From assembly GCA_003254905.1 (NCBI GenBank), contig QANU01070688.1, positions 127,726 to 191,725 on the forward strand: a stretch of 64,000 bases of DNA. Reading direction: 5' to 3'. This document shows positions 44,186 through 54,032 of this stretch, piece by piece. Position 1 is the stretch's first letter, and every line of letters begins with the position of its first letter. The notes beneath the pieces are model-generated. The model had not been told where the DNA came from, ran no database searches, and worked only from the letters and a program-made list of their open reading frames with translations. Position numbers and translations under genes: made by a program. Source of the stretch: Nissolia schottii. Its lineage: Eukaryota > Streptophyta > Magnoliopsida > Fabales > Fabaceae.

Positions 44186-45208
44186 GGGTTAATTAAGTTT
44201 TTCATCCCTGTAATTTGGGAAAGTTTGGTTTTGGTCCCTCTGTGTAACTTTTAGTCCCTATAAAATTTAAAAATTTGGTTTTAGTCCCTGGGGTGGGGTG
44301 AGGGTTGACTGGGCTGACGTGGCGCTGACGCGGCGCGCCACGTGAGATGCCACGTGGCATAACCCAAAACCCAACCCAAACCCGACCCGACCCGAAATTA
44401 ATTTAAAAATTAAAAAAAAACCCTCCCTCCCCCACTCTCCTCGCCGACCCTCCTCCCTCCCTCCTNNNNNNNNNNNNNNNNNNNNNNNNNNNNNNNNNNN
44501 NNNNNNNNNNNNNNNNNNNNNNNNNNNNNNNNNNNNNNNNNNNNNNNNNNNNNNNNNNNNNNNNNNNNNNNNNNNNNNNNNNNNNNNNNNNNNNNNNNNN
44601 NNNNNNNNNNNNNNNNNNNNNNNNNNNNNNNNNNNNNNNNNNNNNNNNNNNNNNNNNNNNNNNNNNNNNNNNNNNNNNNNNNNNNNNNNNNNNNNNNNNN
44701 NNNNNNNNNNNNNNNNNNNNNNNNNNNNNNNNNNNNNNNNNNNNNNNNNNNNNNNNNNNNNNNNNNNNNNNNNNNNNNNNNNNNNNNNNNNNNNNNNNNN
44801 NNNNNNNNNNNNNNNNNNNNNNNNNNNNNNNNNNNNNNNNNNNNNNNNNNNNNNNNNNNNNNNNNNNNNNNNNNNNNNNNNNNNNNNNNNNNNNNNNNNN
44901 NNNNNNNNNNNNNNNNNNNNNNNNNNNNNNNNNNNNNNNNNNNNNCGGCGAGGAGAGTGGGGGAGGGAGGTTTTTTTTTTTTAATTTTTAAATTAATTTC
45001 GGGTCGGGTCGGGTTTGGGTTGGGTTTTGGGTTATGCCACGTGGCATCCCACGTGGCGCCGCGCGTCAGCGCCACGTCAGCCCGGTCAACCCTCACCCCA
45101 CCCCAGGGACTAAAACTAAATTTTTAAATTTTACAGGGACTAAAAGTTACACAGAGGGACCAAAACCAAACTTTTCTAAATTACAGGGATGAAAAACTTA
45201 ATTAACCC
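44186..45208. mobile_element. Mutator-type fold-back element in the BBI promoter, 9-bp target duplication
   Basis: Arms of at least about 260 bp are near-perfect inverted copies: starting GGGTTAATTAAGTTTTTCAT, passing through GACGTGGCGCTGACGCG and CCACGTGGCATAACCC, up to CACTCTCCTCGCCG. The direct repeat TTTCATTTA flanks it (44177-44185, 45209-45217). The centre is 480 N (44466-44945), so the loop is unknown. It ends 70 bases before the TATA box of the 45367 BBI gene. The paralogous promoter at 36355-36363 has a single TTTCATTTA, the empty site. Confidence 0.92.
44466..44945. other. Assembly gap (480 N)
   Basis: The gap sits exactly between the two arms of the fold-back. Hairpin DNA commonly breaks assemblies; true gap size may differ. 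Confidence 0.95.
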
Positions 45209-45278
45209 TTTCATTTATTATATAATAAAATATTTGTGTTATTTGCATTTCACTTAACATTTCTCCTTCAAATCTGGC

Positions 45279-45285
45279 TATAAAA
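45279..45285 (+). promoter_or_regulatory. TATA box of BBI gene (45367)
   Basis: TATAAAA, 82 bases before the first ATG, within GGCTATAAAAGAGAGAGCC. Conserved in position with the other two plus-strand copies. Confidence 0.8.
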
Positions 45286-45366
45286 GAGAGAGCCTCTGTC
45301 CGTGGGTTCTTGCCTCTTCACAACACAGAGAGTAAATATAGAGAGATATTATAAAGAGAGGGAAAG

Positions 45367-45750
45367 ATGATGGAGATGAACAAGAAGATGGTGGTGGTGG
45401 TGGTGAAGGTTGCTTCTTTGCTTTTCCTCATGGGATTCTCTGCCACCGTTGAAGCCGGTCGCCAGCAACTCGTCGACCCAAGCTTCAATGTCATCACTCA
45501 GGTGCTCAACAAACGTGATGATGCATCATCATCATCGTCTACCACAGAGGAGTGCTGTCATTTCTGCGGTTCCACGCATATATTGGCATCTAATATTCCT
45601 GTGACCTTGTGTATAGACGTATTGGAATCTTGCCCTGCCTCTTGCAAAGCTTGCGCTTGCACAGATTCTAATCCTCCACAGTGTCGCTGCCAAGATCTCA
45701 CTCTGGATCTGGACGGCAAACACAGGTGCTATTTACCACCATGTGCTTGA
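45367..45750 (+). CDS. Bowman-Birk-type inhibitor with Asp P1 and an opened first loop
   Basis: A 127-aa intron-less secreted protein. Signal peptide: about residues 1-30 (KVASLLFLMGFSATVEA). Prodomain: residues 31-65, with a poly-Ser run. Mature part: EECCHFC... to the C-terminus YLPPCA. The second loop is CTDSNPPQC, canonical in length and prolines but with Asp instead of Lys/Arg/Leu/Tyr at P1, so trypsin or chymotrypsin inhibition is not expected. In the first domain the fourth and fifth BBI cysteines are Ser and Thr, and the C3-C6 interval is 14 residues (usual 11). The other 12 Cys remain, so six disulfides can still form. The target is unknown. It lies in the duplicated block, and its promoter carries the fold-back at 44186-45208. 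Confidence 0.93.
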   Translation: MMEMNKKMVVVVVKVASLLFLMGFSATVEAGRQQLVDPSFNVITQVLNKRDDASSSSSTTEECCHFCGSTHILASNIPVTLCIDVLESCPASCKACACTDSNPPQCRCQDLTLDLDGKHRCYLPPCA

Positions 45751-45833
45751 GCAAGTTCCAAGTCACTGCGTTTGATCATGTGCGGGAGACAAAGTCACTT
45801 TAGGCTTTGTTTTTTCATGTATTGGGAATGTTG

Positions 45834-45839
45834 AATAAA
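45834..45839 (+). terminator. Poly(A) signal of BBI gene (45367)
   Basis: AATAAA in ATGTTGAATAAAAG, about 85 bases past the stop, shared with the other intact copies. Confidence 0.7.
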
Positions 45840-45840
45840 A

Positions 45841-46235
45841 GACTGAATGAATATTCTACTTGCCATACACACTAACCTTTATGCATAGCAATTAAATTCA
45901 TTTTTTAATTTATATATCTTCAAATTAAAAGATCTGTTAAAAGTAATTTTTCATAACTAATTAAATACCTAATTTACTTATAGAGATGAAATGAAAATGT
46001 AACATAAACAAAGTCCAAAGAAGATTTATAGAGGTGTAAAGATGAAAGGTGTAAAAGGTGGATGTGAGACTAGGGCGCGTTTGTAATACTACAAGGTAAC
46101 TTACCAAAGCTGATAAAACTCATTGAATGAGTAAAATGAATTCTAATTGATCATTGAATGAAGGCATGGAGCCTTATATACAAGTTTTACATGGTTGCTT
46201 GAATAGCAAGTAAACTAACTAACCATGTGCAAAAC
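45841..46235. other. Spacer; probable copia LTR remnant at about 46070-46235
   Basis: From 46085 the sequence resembles a short copia LTR (GATAAAACTCATTGAATGAG, TATATACAAG, TAACTAACC). It adjoins the 3' end of the pol fragment that follows. No partner LTR is present. Confidence 0.4.
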
Positions 46236-47025
46236 TAACTAGACATGAGAGTGGACATTTTGGTAATAGGACTGAAAGTATTCATGTAGTCCACACCATG
46301 TGTTTGAGTGTATCCCTTACCAACCAATATGGCTTTGTACCTTTCAATTGAACCATCAGACTTGAGTTTAATCTTATTAACCCATTTGCAGCTTATGGGA
46401 TGTTTGCCGATAAGAAGATCTACCACTGTACAAGTGTTGTTTTGATATAGGACAACTATTTCAGCATCCATAGCTCCCTCCAGCAAGCAAATTTCACAGC
46501 TTGGGAGTAAGATGAGGGTTCAGACATAGTAGAGATGGTCAAAGAAAAGTGCTTGTATGCAGGAGATAAGGTGTCATGTGAGAGAACTGATTGAAGTGGA
46601 TATAAGGGGATGTTACCCGTGGGAGCTATAGTAGAAGGAGATGTGGAACTTACTGCAATGAGGAGGTTACAATGGTAATCTCTTAAGTACGAAGGAATTT
46701 TCTTAGGTCTAGTAGACTTTTTAGGTTGGGGAACATCAAATGAAGAGTTGCTGGGAGGAACTGGTGTAGGTAAGGGACATTCTACTGGTGGTGCAGAAGG
46801 TGTTTGTGGAAAGATGATGTTGTCAAACAAATCAGTGTGGTGTGTGAGATCAAGGAAAACATAATTGTTGTCCTGTGATATAGTGCAATGCTTAATGGTG
46901 TGATAAGGGAAAAAAAAAAAATTCATAGAATGATATTGTCTAATTTCATGCCAGTCATCCAATAAGTCTAAGTAATCAAGAGACATACTTAAGATGTTTT
47001 TACATAGACCAATTTTTCCAATCAT
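46236..47025 (-). pseudogene. Ty1/copia pol fragment: integrase-RT linker and start of RT
   Basis: Minus-strand frames read STRPKKIPSYLRDYHCNLL, then [20 protein letters not shown], a frame change, and [40 protein letters not shown]. These match the linker and first third of copia reverse transcriptase. Upstream integrase and downstream YVDD/RNase H are missing. It is closely related in layout to the intact element at 23012-28828 (HCMLI, [33 protein letters not shown]) but clearly diverged. Confidence 0.85.
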
Positions 47026-47049
47026 ATGAAATATAGAAATTTAATGGCA

Positions 47050-47275
47050 AGTGAAAATAAAAATTATTCCTTTTATTAATTATATTAGTTATATTCATTT
47101 TATATTTAAGAGTAACTTTATGCTATATTTACCAAACATTATTATTGTGATTTTTACATTTTGAGAGCTGATTTTACATTATTTTACCAACTAATATAAC
47201 TTTTCAAGAGCAGTATTTAAAGAACTTAAAGAGCTCAACAACTTTTAAAAAGCTACTACTTTACCAAACCAAGTG
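47050..47275 (+). repeat. Dispersed repeat family R1, copy 3
   Basis: Same word order as 36880-37080 (TATTTACCAAACATTATT, CATTATTTTACCAACTA, ATAACTTTTCAAGAGCAG, CAACAACTTTTAAAAAGC, TTTACCAAACCAAGT). TTTACCAAA words bound both ends. Confidence 0.65.
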
Positions 47276-49694
47276 TTAATCAATGATAAGTATACATATT
47301 AAGATTAACTAATAATTTTTTATTTACTTTGTAGAATATATTAATTATATGTATGTATATATATTTATATAAGGTATACATATTTTAGTGCACTCTGATT
47401 GAATTTGGTTAAAACAATTGAACTAGTGAACCTTTGAACTAGAGTTTTAACTCGTTCAATGTCTAGTTCAATTTTCTTAACCTTAAAGTTTGCCAAGGAA
47501 TTTGTAAGGAATTTATCCTTGAATAAAAGTAAAAGGATTTGGTTTAGTTGAAGAGATTCGTAAAGGATATTATATAGCAAAACCTTTGTAACTTTATAAT
47601 AAAAGATCTCTCGTATTTCAATTCTTTAAAGTCTGTGTTATCGATTCCATATATAATATGGCAGTTTTAAACGAGTTTTCCATGTTTAGCCGTCTCCCCG
47701 TCTCACTCAGAGCCATGCAAACAGACAAACACGTATAATAATTCACAACGACATGATGACATTCATGGGATAGAGTATAATATATATATAAGCTCTATTA
47801 TTATGCAATCATTTATCTTAATGATAATATATATGTGTGTGTGTGCAAGTGATATTAATGAAGTTGGATTATTTAGTGGCGGTAGAGATAACATGTCCTC
47901 TCACTCCCGTGATAGGTGAAGTTACACATTTTTAATCAATTTTTTCTTATTTTAATATTTTCCATTTATTTTTTTTAATATCCACGCATAATGCAAAGTA
48001 AACAAATATTTAAAAATGAAAGGGGTATTTATTTTGATTGAGTAAAGACAAAAAGAAAATCCGACAATAATGAATCAATAAAAAAACAAAAAGTCTTGAT
48101 CAATTTCCCGTGAGCAATTTCACGTGGGCAAGGCCTAAACAGATAGAGCACAATAATACTAGTACTATATTCACATTGGTATTCTATCGTTATGCAATCA
48201 GTTCTCTTATGACAATATATGTGGAAGTGATATTAATCAATCAATAAAAATATAAGTCATCAATTACAAGTGGACGGCAAGGCTCATGAGTGTTAGGACA
48301 ACATAATAAATTATAAAAAATACTGCATGTACACCCAATTTTATACATCCATACATACACTATTAATAATGTACAAATTTTATTTTCATGAGTGTACAAA
48401 CATTACAAACTTATAGATGATATTCTCAATTATACTTAATTAAGTGCACAAACATTACATACATTAAAACATAAACTTTATGTATATAAGTATATGGTGT
48501 ATATTTTTTGGTATACGTGTAGCAGGACTCATAAATTATTTCTTTAGTTTAAAAATTAAAAGGAAAATGACCACCTTATTATCTATGGGTCAAGTGCAAC
48601 CCGACTTGTGTTATCTATACGTATTTTTGGACACTATGTTAGCTTATATTTTATATTCACGTTCTTTGAAATCCATTCAATAGTAGATAATATGTGTTTT
48701 ACGTGAATTTTGATTGGTGAACCCTTTACCACGTAAATTAAATTAATGTGTGTCATTGAATAATGTGAATCCTTTTAGTAAAGATGCGGATTCAAAAATG
48801 ATTTGTTGAATTTGATAAACAAGTGTTTAGTCCAACTAAGATGGTGATAACACAAAGTATCAAGAACAAGATGAAATTGAAAGAAAATTACAACGAAAGA
48901 AAATAGAAAATAGAAAAGGAAATGTAAAAAGAATGAGAAATTTATTTAGAATCCTTCATTGCTCTTTTATCACTGAGATGTACTGAGGCTCTAGTTTTCC
49001 TAAGTGAAAAATTCCTCCTTAATTTGATGTTGAGTGTCCCTGTTTATAACCTGCGCTAACCTTTTGCATGCTTGCCACGTGTCTTCCCTAGCTGTTTGAA
49101 GCTTGCTCTTCAGAACTCCACTCTCCCATTTCCTTTGTATTTCGCGACATGGGTAGTTATTTGACTTCTAATGTTGAGCATGTTCTCTAACCATCACATG
49201 TTGCTAGCGCTCTCGTCCCTCTTGATGGTGATTGGCTAATAAGATTTGAATTCTTCACTAGGTCTCCATATTCTCTGAAAGGTCGAACTTTTCATAGGAT
49301 GTAAGAAATTCTTCAAAATATGTTTTGAGTCGACTTCACCTATCGACCAAGAATGATTTGGTGGTTTCATCCTGTTTCTGCTCCTCTCTTTTATTCGTCG
49401 TCCATTTATTGCTAATAAGAAATATTCGACAGATTCATGACTTTAGTCGACGACCTTTCTTTCCTTATCTGAGGACGGCCATCAAGTCAATCGGAACTTT
49501 TGCTCAGGATCGGATGATGTGCTCGACCACACTCTTTTTTTCGGTGAACTCATTCGTTTTATTCCCAGTTGCCTTGTAATGAATTTAATTTATTGTCATT
49601 AATGTATTTTTTGTCATAACAATATGTAAGTTGACACGGTGTTCCATAAAGAATTACTTCACTTAACATTTCTCCTTCAAATGTGGCTAGTGGT
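47276..49694. other. Non-coding intergenic DNA
   Basis: No gene recognised. (TA/TG)n at 47830-47850. 48840-49600 is less AT-rich and has LTR-like phrases (CATGCTTGCCACGTGTCTTCC) but no partner copy. 49655-49694 is conserved promoter flank of the following BBI gene (CACTTAACATTTCTCCTTCAAAT). Confidence 0.4.
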
Positions 49695-49700
49695 TATATA
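49695..49700 (+). promoter_or_regulatory. TATA box of BBI gene (49793)
   Basis: TATATA in GGTTATATATGAAGAGCGCC, at the position of the TATA boxes in the other plus-strand BBI copies. Confidence 0.65.
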
Positions 49701-49792
49701 TGAAGAGCGCCTCTTTCTTTAGCGTCTTGCCTCTTCAGAACACAAAGAGCAACTATAGAGAGATATCATAAAGAAAGACAGAGAGGGAGAGG

Positions 49793-50158
49793 ATGGATAT
49801 GAACAAAATGGTGGTGGTGAAAGTAGCAGTGTTGCTTTTCCTCATGGGATTGTCTGCCACTGCTGAAGCCGGTCGCCATCAACTCGACCCAAGCTTCATC
49901 ATCACTCAGGTGCTCAACAAACGTGATGATGCAAATTACTTTCCATTATCACCATCATCGTCAGCAAAAGAGGACTGCTGTCAATTCTGCGGTTGCTTCT
50001 GGCTAATTCCTGCGTGCATCTGTACAGATATACAGGAATCTTGCCCTGCGTCTTGCGAATCCTGCTTTTGCACAGACTCTAATCCTCCAAAATGTCAGTG
50101 CCAAGATTGGACCCTGGATCTGGACAGAAAACACAAGTGCTATTTACCACAATGTTGA
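49793..50158 (+). CDS. Bowman-Birk-type inhibitor with 14 Cys and Asp P1
   Basis: A 121-aa intron-less secreted protein. The first ATG (MDMNKMVVVKVAVLLFLMG) gives a signal peptide of about 27 residues. A prodomain follows (HQLDPSFIITQVLNKRDDA, then a Ser/Pro-rich spacer), and the mature core starts at KEDCCQFC. All 14 BBI cysteines are present. The first loop is C-FWLIPA-C, one residue short and hydrophobic, so its P1 (Trp or Leu by alignment) is uncertain; a chymotrypsin-like target is possible. The second loop is CTDSNPPKC with Asp at P1, shared with the gene at 45367. The C-terminus is HKCYLPQC. Its promoter and 3' region resemble the other copies, but it lies outside the recent duplication and is older. 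Confidence 0.93.
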   Translation: MDMNKMVVVKVAVLLFLMGLSATAEAGRHQLDPSFIITQVLNKRDDANYFPLSPSSSAKEDCCQFCGCFWLIPACICTDIQESCPASCESCFCTDSNPPKCQCQDWTLDLDRKHKCYLPQC

Positions 50159-50238
50159 GCAAGTTCCAAATCATTCCATGTATGTGAGAGGCAAATCTCT
50201 TTAAGCTTTGTTTTTCATGTATGGCTATGTGAATGTTG

Positions 50239-50244
50239 AATAAA
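50239..50244 (+). terminator. Poly(A) signal of BBI gene (49793)
   Basis: AATAAA in ATGTTGAATAAAAT, about 80 bases past the stop. Confidence 0.7.
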
Positions 50245-51217
50245 ATTACAGAAATGAAATAAATGCAACTTGGCATACACAGTTTGCTCGATGCAAGCTC
50301 GTGTGACCCAAGCTTCCTTTTTTTATTACGATTGTGCTGTGTTGTTTACTTGTTTTCAACTAGCTACATTCACCTTTTATTTCTATTATAGGAGAAATTC
50401 TTATATATGTTCTTTATTTATTTATTTTTAATCCATTCATTACCTAACATATCGGTGAATGTGGGTTATATGGTATGTGCAATTTACATGATACTAGTCA
50501 CATGACAGTTCAAGCTAATTGTAGGAAAAAAATATAGATAAAATATTATTAGGGGGCTAAAATCAAAAAATTTTATTTATTAGGGACTAAAATTAAAATT
50601 TATGATTTATTAAGGACTAAAAACTTATTTAAATTTTTTTATGTCACGCGGATAAGTGATGTGCCACATAAGCATAATTGACTTTGACTTCCATCTGTCA
50701 CGTTACTAGTTAGCATATAAAGCTAACGACAAGAATGAAAAACAAAAAGATAAATATATTAAGGACTAAAAAAAGAAACTATTAAGGGCTAAAATCAAAT
50801 TTTGTGATTTATTTAGAATTAAAAGCTGATTTATTAGAAATTAAAAACTTATTTAACCCTATTTTAATTTTTTGACTACTGCAAGCCTCTAGTAACTTCT
50901 CTCTTCTCCTTCTCCTTCTCTTACCATTACTTCATCGAGGGTTTTTTTTTTTGCTTCTCAATGCCTCTCTCAATTGTGATTTCACAACTCTCTTTTTGAG
51001 AACCTAATCCCACAATTTATTCCATCCCTCACTCTATCGCCACCCCTTCCATCTTCTTGAGGAATGATGCATAGTGAATTTAAAGTGGCACTGCCATGGT
51101 TGTCAGCCTCCCATTTCCAATGTTCTGCTATTCTAAGTTTCCTCAACAAGAAGTGGTCCATCACGGTTGTTGCTTCCTTCATGAGAGAAATCTTCATAGT
51201 CAATCTTCGAGGTTGCA
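50245..51217. other. Spacer with MULE-MITE-like phrases at about 50550-50870
   Basis: Repeated GGGACTAAAA, AAGGACTAAAAACTTATTTAA and ATTTAACCCT words resemble the GGGTTAAAT MITE family, but the ends are not clean. 50880-51200 is pyrimidine-rich with no gene recognised. Confidence 0.35.
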
Positions 51218-51222
51218 GCTTC

Positions 51223-51441
51223 TGTTAAGCTAGAGAGAACTGGAATGAGTGAATGTGATTTGTATTGAATGAATGAAAGTTGATTTGCTTGGTTCACAAG
51301 CAAGCTATATATACAAACTTAGTAAACAGAAACAGACTTGCAGCAGCAAGCTGTAGTAGCAGAAAATAGAATTCTGTAACTAACTTACTTAACCAACAAG
51401 TTAAATAACTAGCTAATGAAAATACATTCATTACTCTAATA
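51223..51441 (-). repeat. 3' LTR of the deleted copia
   Basis: 219 bp. It lacks the 14-base segment ending in AATAACAAAAA that the partner carries after GCAGAAAA, and differs at several other bases. Confidence 0.9.
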
Positions 51442-51448
51442 CTCCCCC

Positions 51449-51887
51449 TCAAGTTGGAGAATATATGTTTAAAGTTCCCAACTTGAAGATCAAATGCTCA
51501 AACAAAGGTCTTGGAATAGCTTTGGTGAGAAAATCTGCTAGTTGATCCTTTGACTTGACATGAATGAGTATGATGGCACCGTCATTGACTTTATCTTTTG
51601 TAATTGCTGTCAATCTCAATATGCTTCGAACGCTCATGGAAAGCTAGATTTGTGGCAATTGCAATTACAGCTTGGCTATCACAAAAGACACATGCTCGGC
51701 TGATTGAAATTTCAAAATCTCTTAGAAAGCTTTGTAACCAAACCAGCTCACGTGTCACATTTGCCAAAGCCCTATACTCAGCTTCTGCAGAGGACCTGGA
51801 CACAATTGCTTGTTTCTTAGATTTCCAATAAACTAAAGAATCACCAATGAAAACACAAAACCCAGTTAGGCTTGTTTCAATAAACAA
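51449..51887 (-). pseudogene. Copia RNase H fragment
   Basis: Frames read TSLTGFCVFIGDSLVYWKSKKQ with AIVSRSSAEAEYRALANVTRE, then VFCDSQAVIAIATNLAFHERSKHIEID. After a frame change comes KDQLADFLTKAIPRPLFEHL. RNase H Glu (SSAEAEY) and Asp (CDSQ) remain; the first catalytic DADW is across the MITE. The frameshift near 51615 breaks the product. Confidence 0.88.
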
Positions 51888-52732
51888 GCCAAGCCCAAAC
51901 TATTACGAAAGCCTATTAGGCCTGTCAGGCCGACCTGTTTACCCACAAATTTTCATATAGGTTTACTAAAAAAGACTTACATTACTTTCAGTAGGATTCC
52001 AACTAGAGACCTTCACCATTCCAAAGTAACACCTTAACCACTAAACTAACATTATTTTTTGTAACATTTTATGCAATCATATTTATTAATATAATTTTAT
52101 TATTTAATTTTTCTTTTTAAAGGAATCCTAATCTAAAGAGTTCCTAGGACTCTCCCACACTCACACTCTCATCTGAATAATGTGAGAGAGTTTTGTTGGC
52201 TCCCTTTTGTTTTTTGTTGGTAAAATGTCACATATTTGTTTATAATCTTGTTATCACATACTAAGCAAAAATTAGTGATATACATAACAAAGTTGAGCAA
52301 ACTATTTTGGGATATTGATTTTGGTTTCTTAATGATAAAATCAATGGATGAAAAATTGATTTTTCTCTCACAGAAAGGATATTCACGTTGCTCAGACTTA
52401 TCTTTTGATCTGTTTCATCATGGGCATACCTCAGCAGCTTGTAGCTTTAGAGTTTCAATTTTTTATTGATTTTTTTTATTCATATCGAATTAATACACTC
52501 TTGCTTGTTATATAGTAAATGTTATATCGTCAGTTAAACTCTCTTCTTTTTCTCAAGAAATACCTTTATATATATATATATATATNATACACAGGCAGGC
52601 CTATCAGGCTCCAGGCCACGTCAGGCCTCCAAAATAGGCCAGGTCAGTCTAAAAAATTGGCCTATAATAGTTAACAGGTTAGGTCAAGCCCAAAAATTAA
52701 CGAAACAGGCTTGGCTTGTTCCCACCCCTACT
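51888..52732. mobile_element. hAT-like non-autonomous element inside copia RNase H
   Basis: It separates GVDWGGCK from TSLTGFCVF, adjacent residues in copia RNase H. The right end reads inward TAGGGGTGGGAACAAGCC, a hAT-type terminus. The left side carries AACAAGCCAAGCCC. CTTGTTTC and CTTGCAGC at the two sides could be a decayed 8-bp duplication. AGGCCTGTCAGGCC-like phrases recur at both ends. It holds a (TA)n tract and one N (52586) but no transposase. Confidence 0.6.
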
Positions 52733-52739
52733 TGCAGCC

Positions 52740-53760
52740 CCCCCAATCAACACCAACGTAAGCTTGCAATTAATCTCAGGGAAGAATTGGTAGAAAATAG
52801 AACCCATTGGCCTGGAGTCTGTTTCAGATATCTGAGCAGATGATGCAGGGCTTGAAGATGAGTGGATTTAGGATTAGACATGTATTGGCTCAACTTGTTA
52901 ACAACATAGCATATGTTCGGCCTACAAATTGTAAGATACATAAGCCTACCAATCCCCAATCATTCTTCTATATTGAGAGGTATCATCCAAAGGGTCACTA
53001 TCATCAATTGAAAGAGTTAGCTTGGGCTCCATAGGTAAGTATTCAGGCTTGGCATCCAAGAAACCATTGTCTTCAAGCAAGCTAAGTGTGTATTTATGCT
53101 GAGATAACATGATTCCAGTAGGGGACTTGGAAATCTCCAAGCCTAGGAAGTACTTCAGGTCACCAAGGATTTTCAGCTTGAAAAGACTTTCTAGCTATTG
53201 CTGAACCTGCAAAATCCTTTCATTGGAAGCACTTGCAACAATTATATCATCAACATAAACTAATAAAACCACCAAAGAGTTCTCAGAGCCTTAAGTGAAT
53301 AGAGAATAGTCATTTTTGGATTGAATAAATCCATTTCTAATCAATGACGTAGAGAATTTGTAAAATCATTGTCTAGAGGCTTGTCTTAGCCCATAGATGG
53401 ACTTCTTGAGCCTGCATACTAAGTGCTCCCCCTCTCTATGATATCCCAAAGGTTTTTTTGATGTAAACTTCCTCCACAATATCTCCGTTTAAGAAGGCAT
53501 TATTGATATCTAATTATAAGAAGTGCAAACATTTGATGCAGCTATGATAAGTAAAATTATGACTGATGTGAGTTTTGCTACAAGTGAAAAGGTGCATACC
53601 CCTTAGCCACCAATCTTGCCTTATATCTATCATACTCCCATCTGCCTTGTGTTTAATCTTGTAGACCCATCTACATCCAATTTTATGTTTACCTTCAGGA
53701 TTGGTAACCTCCTCTAAGCTTTGAGTTTTCATAGAGAAATTTTTTTAAAAAGAATGCAGA
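52740..53760 (-). pseudogene. Copia reverse transcriptase fragment
   Basis: Minus frames read KHKIGCRWVYKIKHKADGS near 53680, then broken RT, SPTGIMLSQHKYTLSLLEDNG and FLDAKPEYLPME, MIGRLMYLTICRPNICYVV-like sequence, and HLLRYLKQTPGQWVLFS. All are standard copia RT motifs in order. The YVDD region near 53260 reads as VLLVYVDDIIVA-like codons on the minus strand but in a disrupted frame. Confidence 0.85.
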
Positions 53761-54032
53761 AAAATGCAAAGAAATTAGGAATAATGCAGAGAAAAAATTC
53801 AGAAATTTGGACCTAGAACTGGAATTTATGCACAAACACTAGTGAATCCTCTAAGAAACTTGATGTAAACAATCAAGATCTAAGAACTCAGGTGAAGGAA
53901 TACCTCAAATGCTTTGTGATTTCTCCAGAAAAATAATTCAGCACATGATTAGGAACAGATCATGAACAGAAGAGAGAAAATCGCCAATTTCAGATCGAGA
54001 GAGAATTGTGGAAAATACATCTTCTAATACCA

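Larger units (their letters stand above)
41419..45750 (+). repeat. Segmental duplication, copy B
   Basis: Partner of 33084-36868, starting CAATGCTCTGTCGTATTAGAATG. It contains the inner part of the PMD gene, a MITE, the right terminal repeat of the Mutator-like element, a palindrome-bearing spacer and the intact BBI gene at 45367. Agreement with copy A looks high (about 90-95% by eye in aligned stretches). Confidence 0.85.

Noticed and set aside
44410-45096. 228-codon ORF on the minus strand
   Set aside because: Most of it is the N gap; the readable ends are the inverted-repeat arms of the fold-back.
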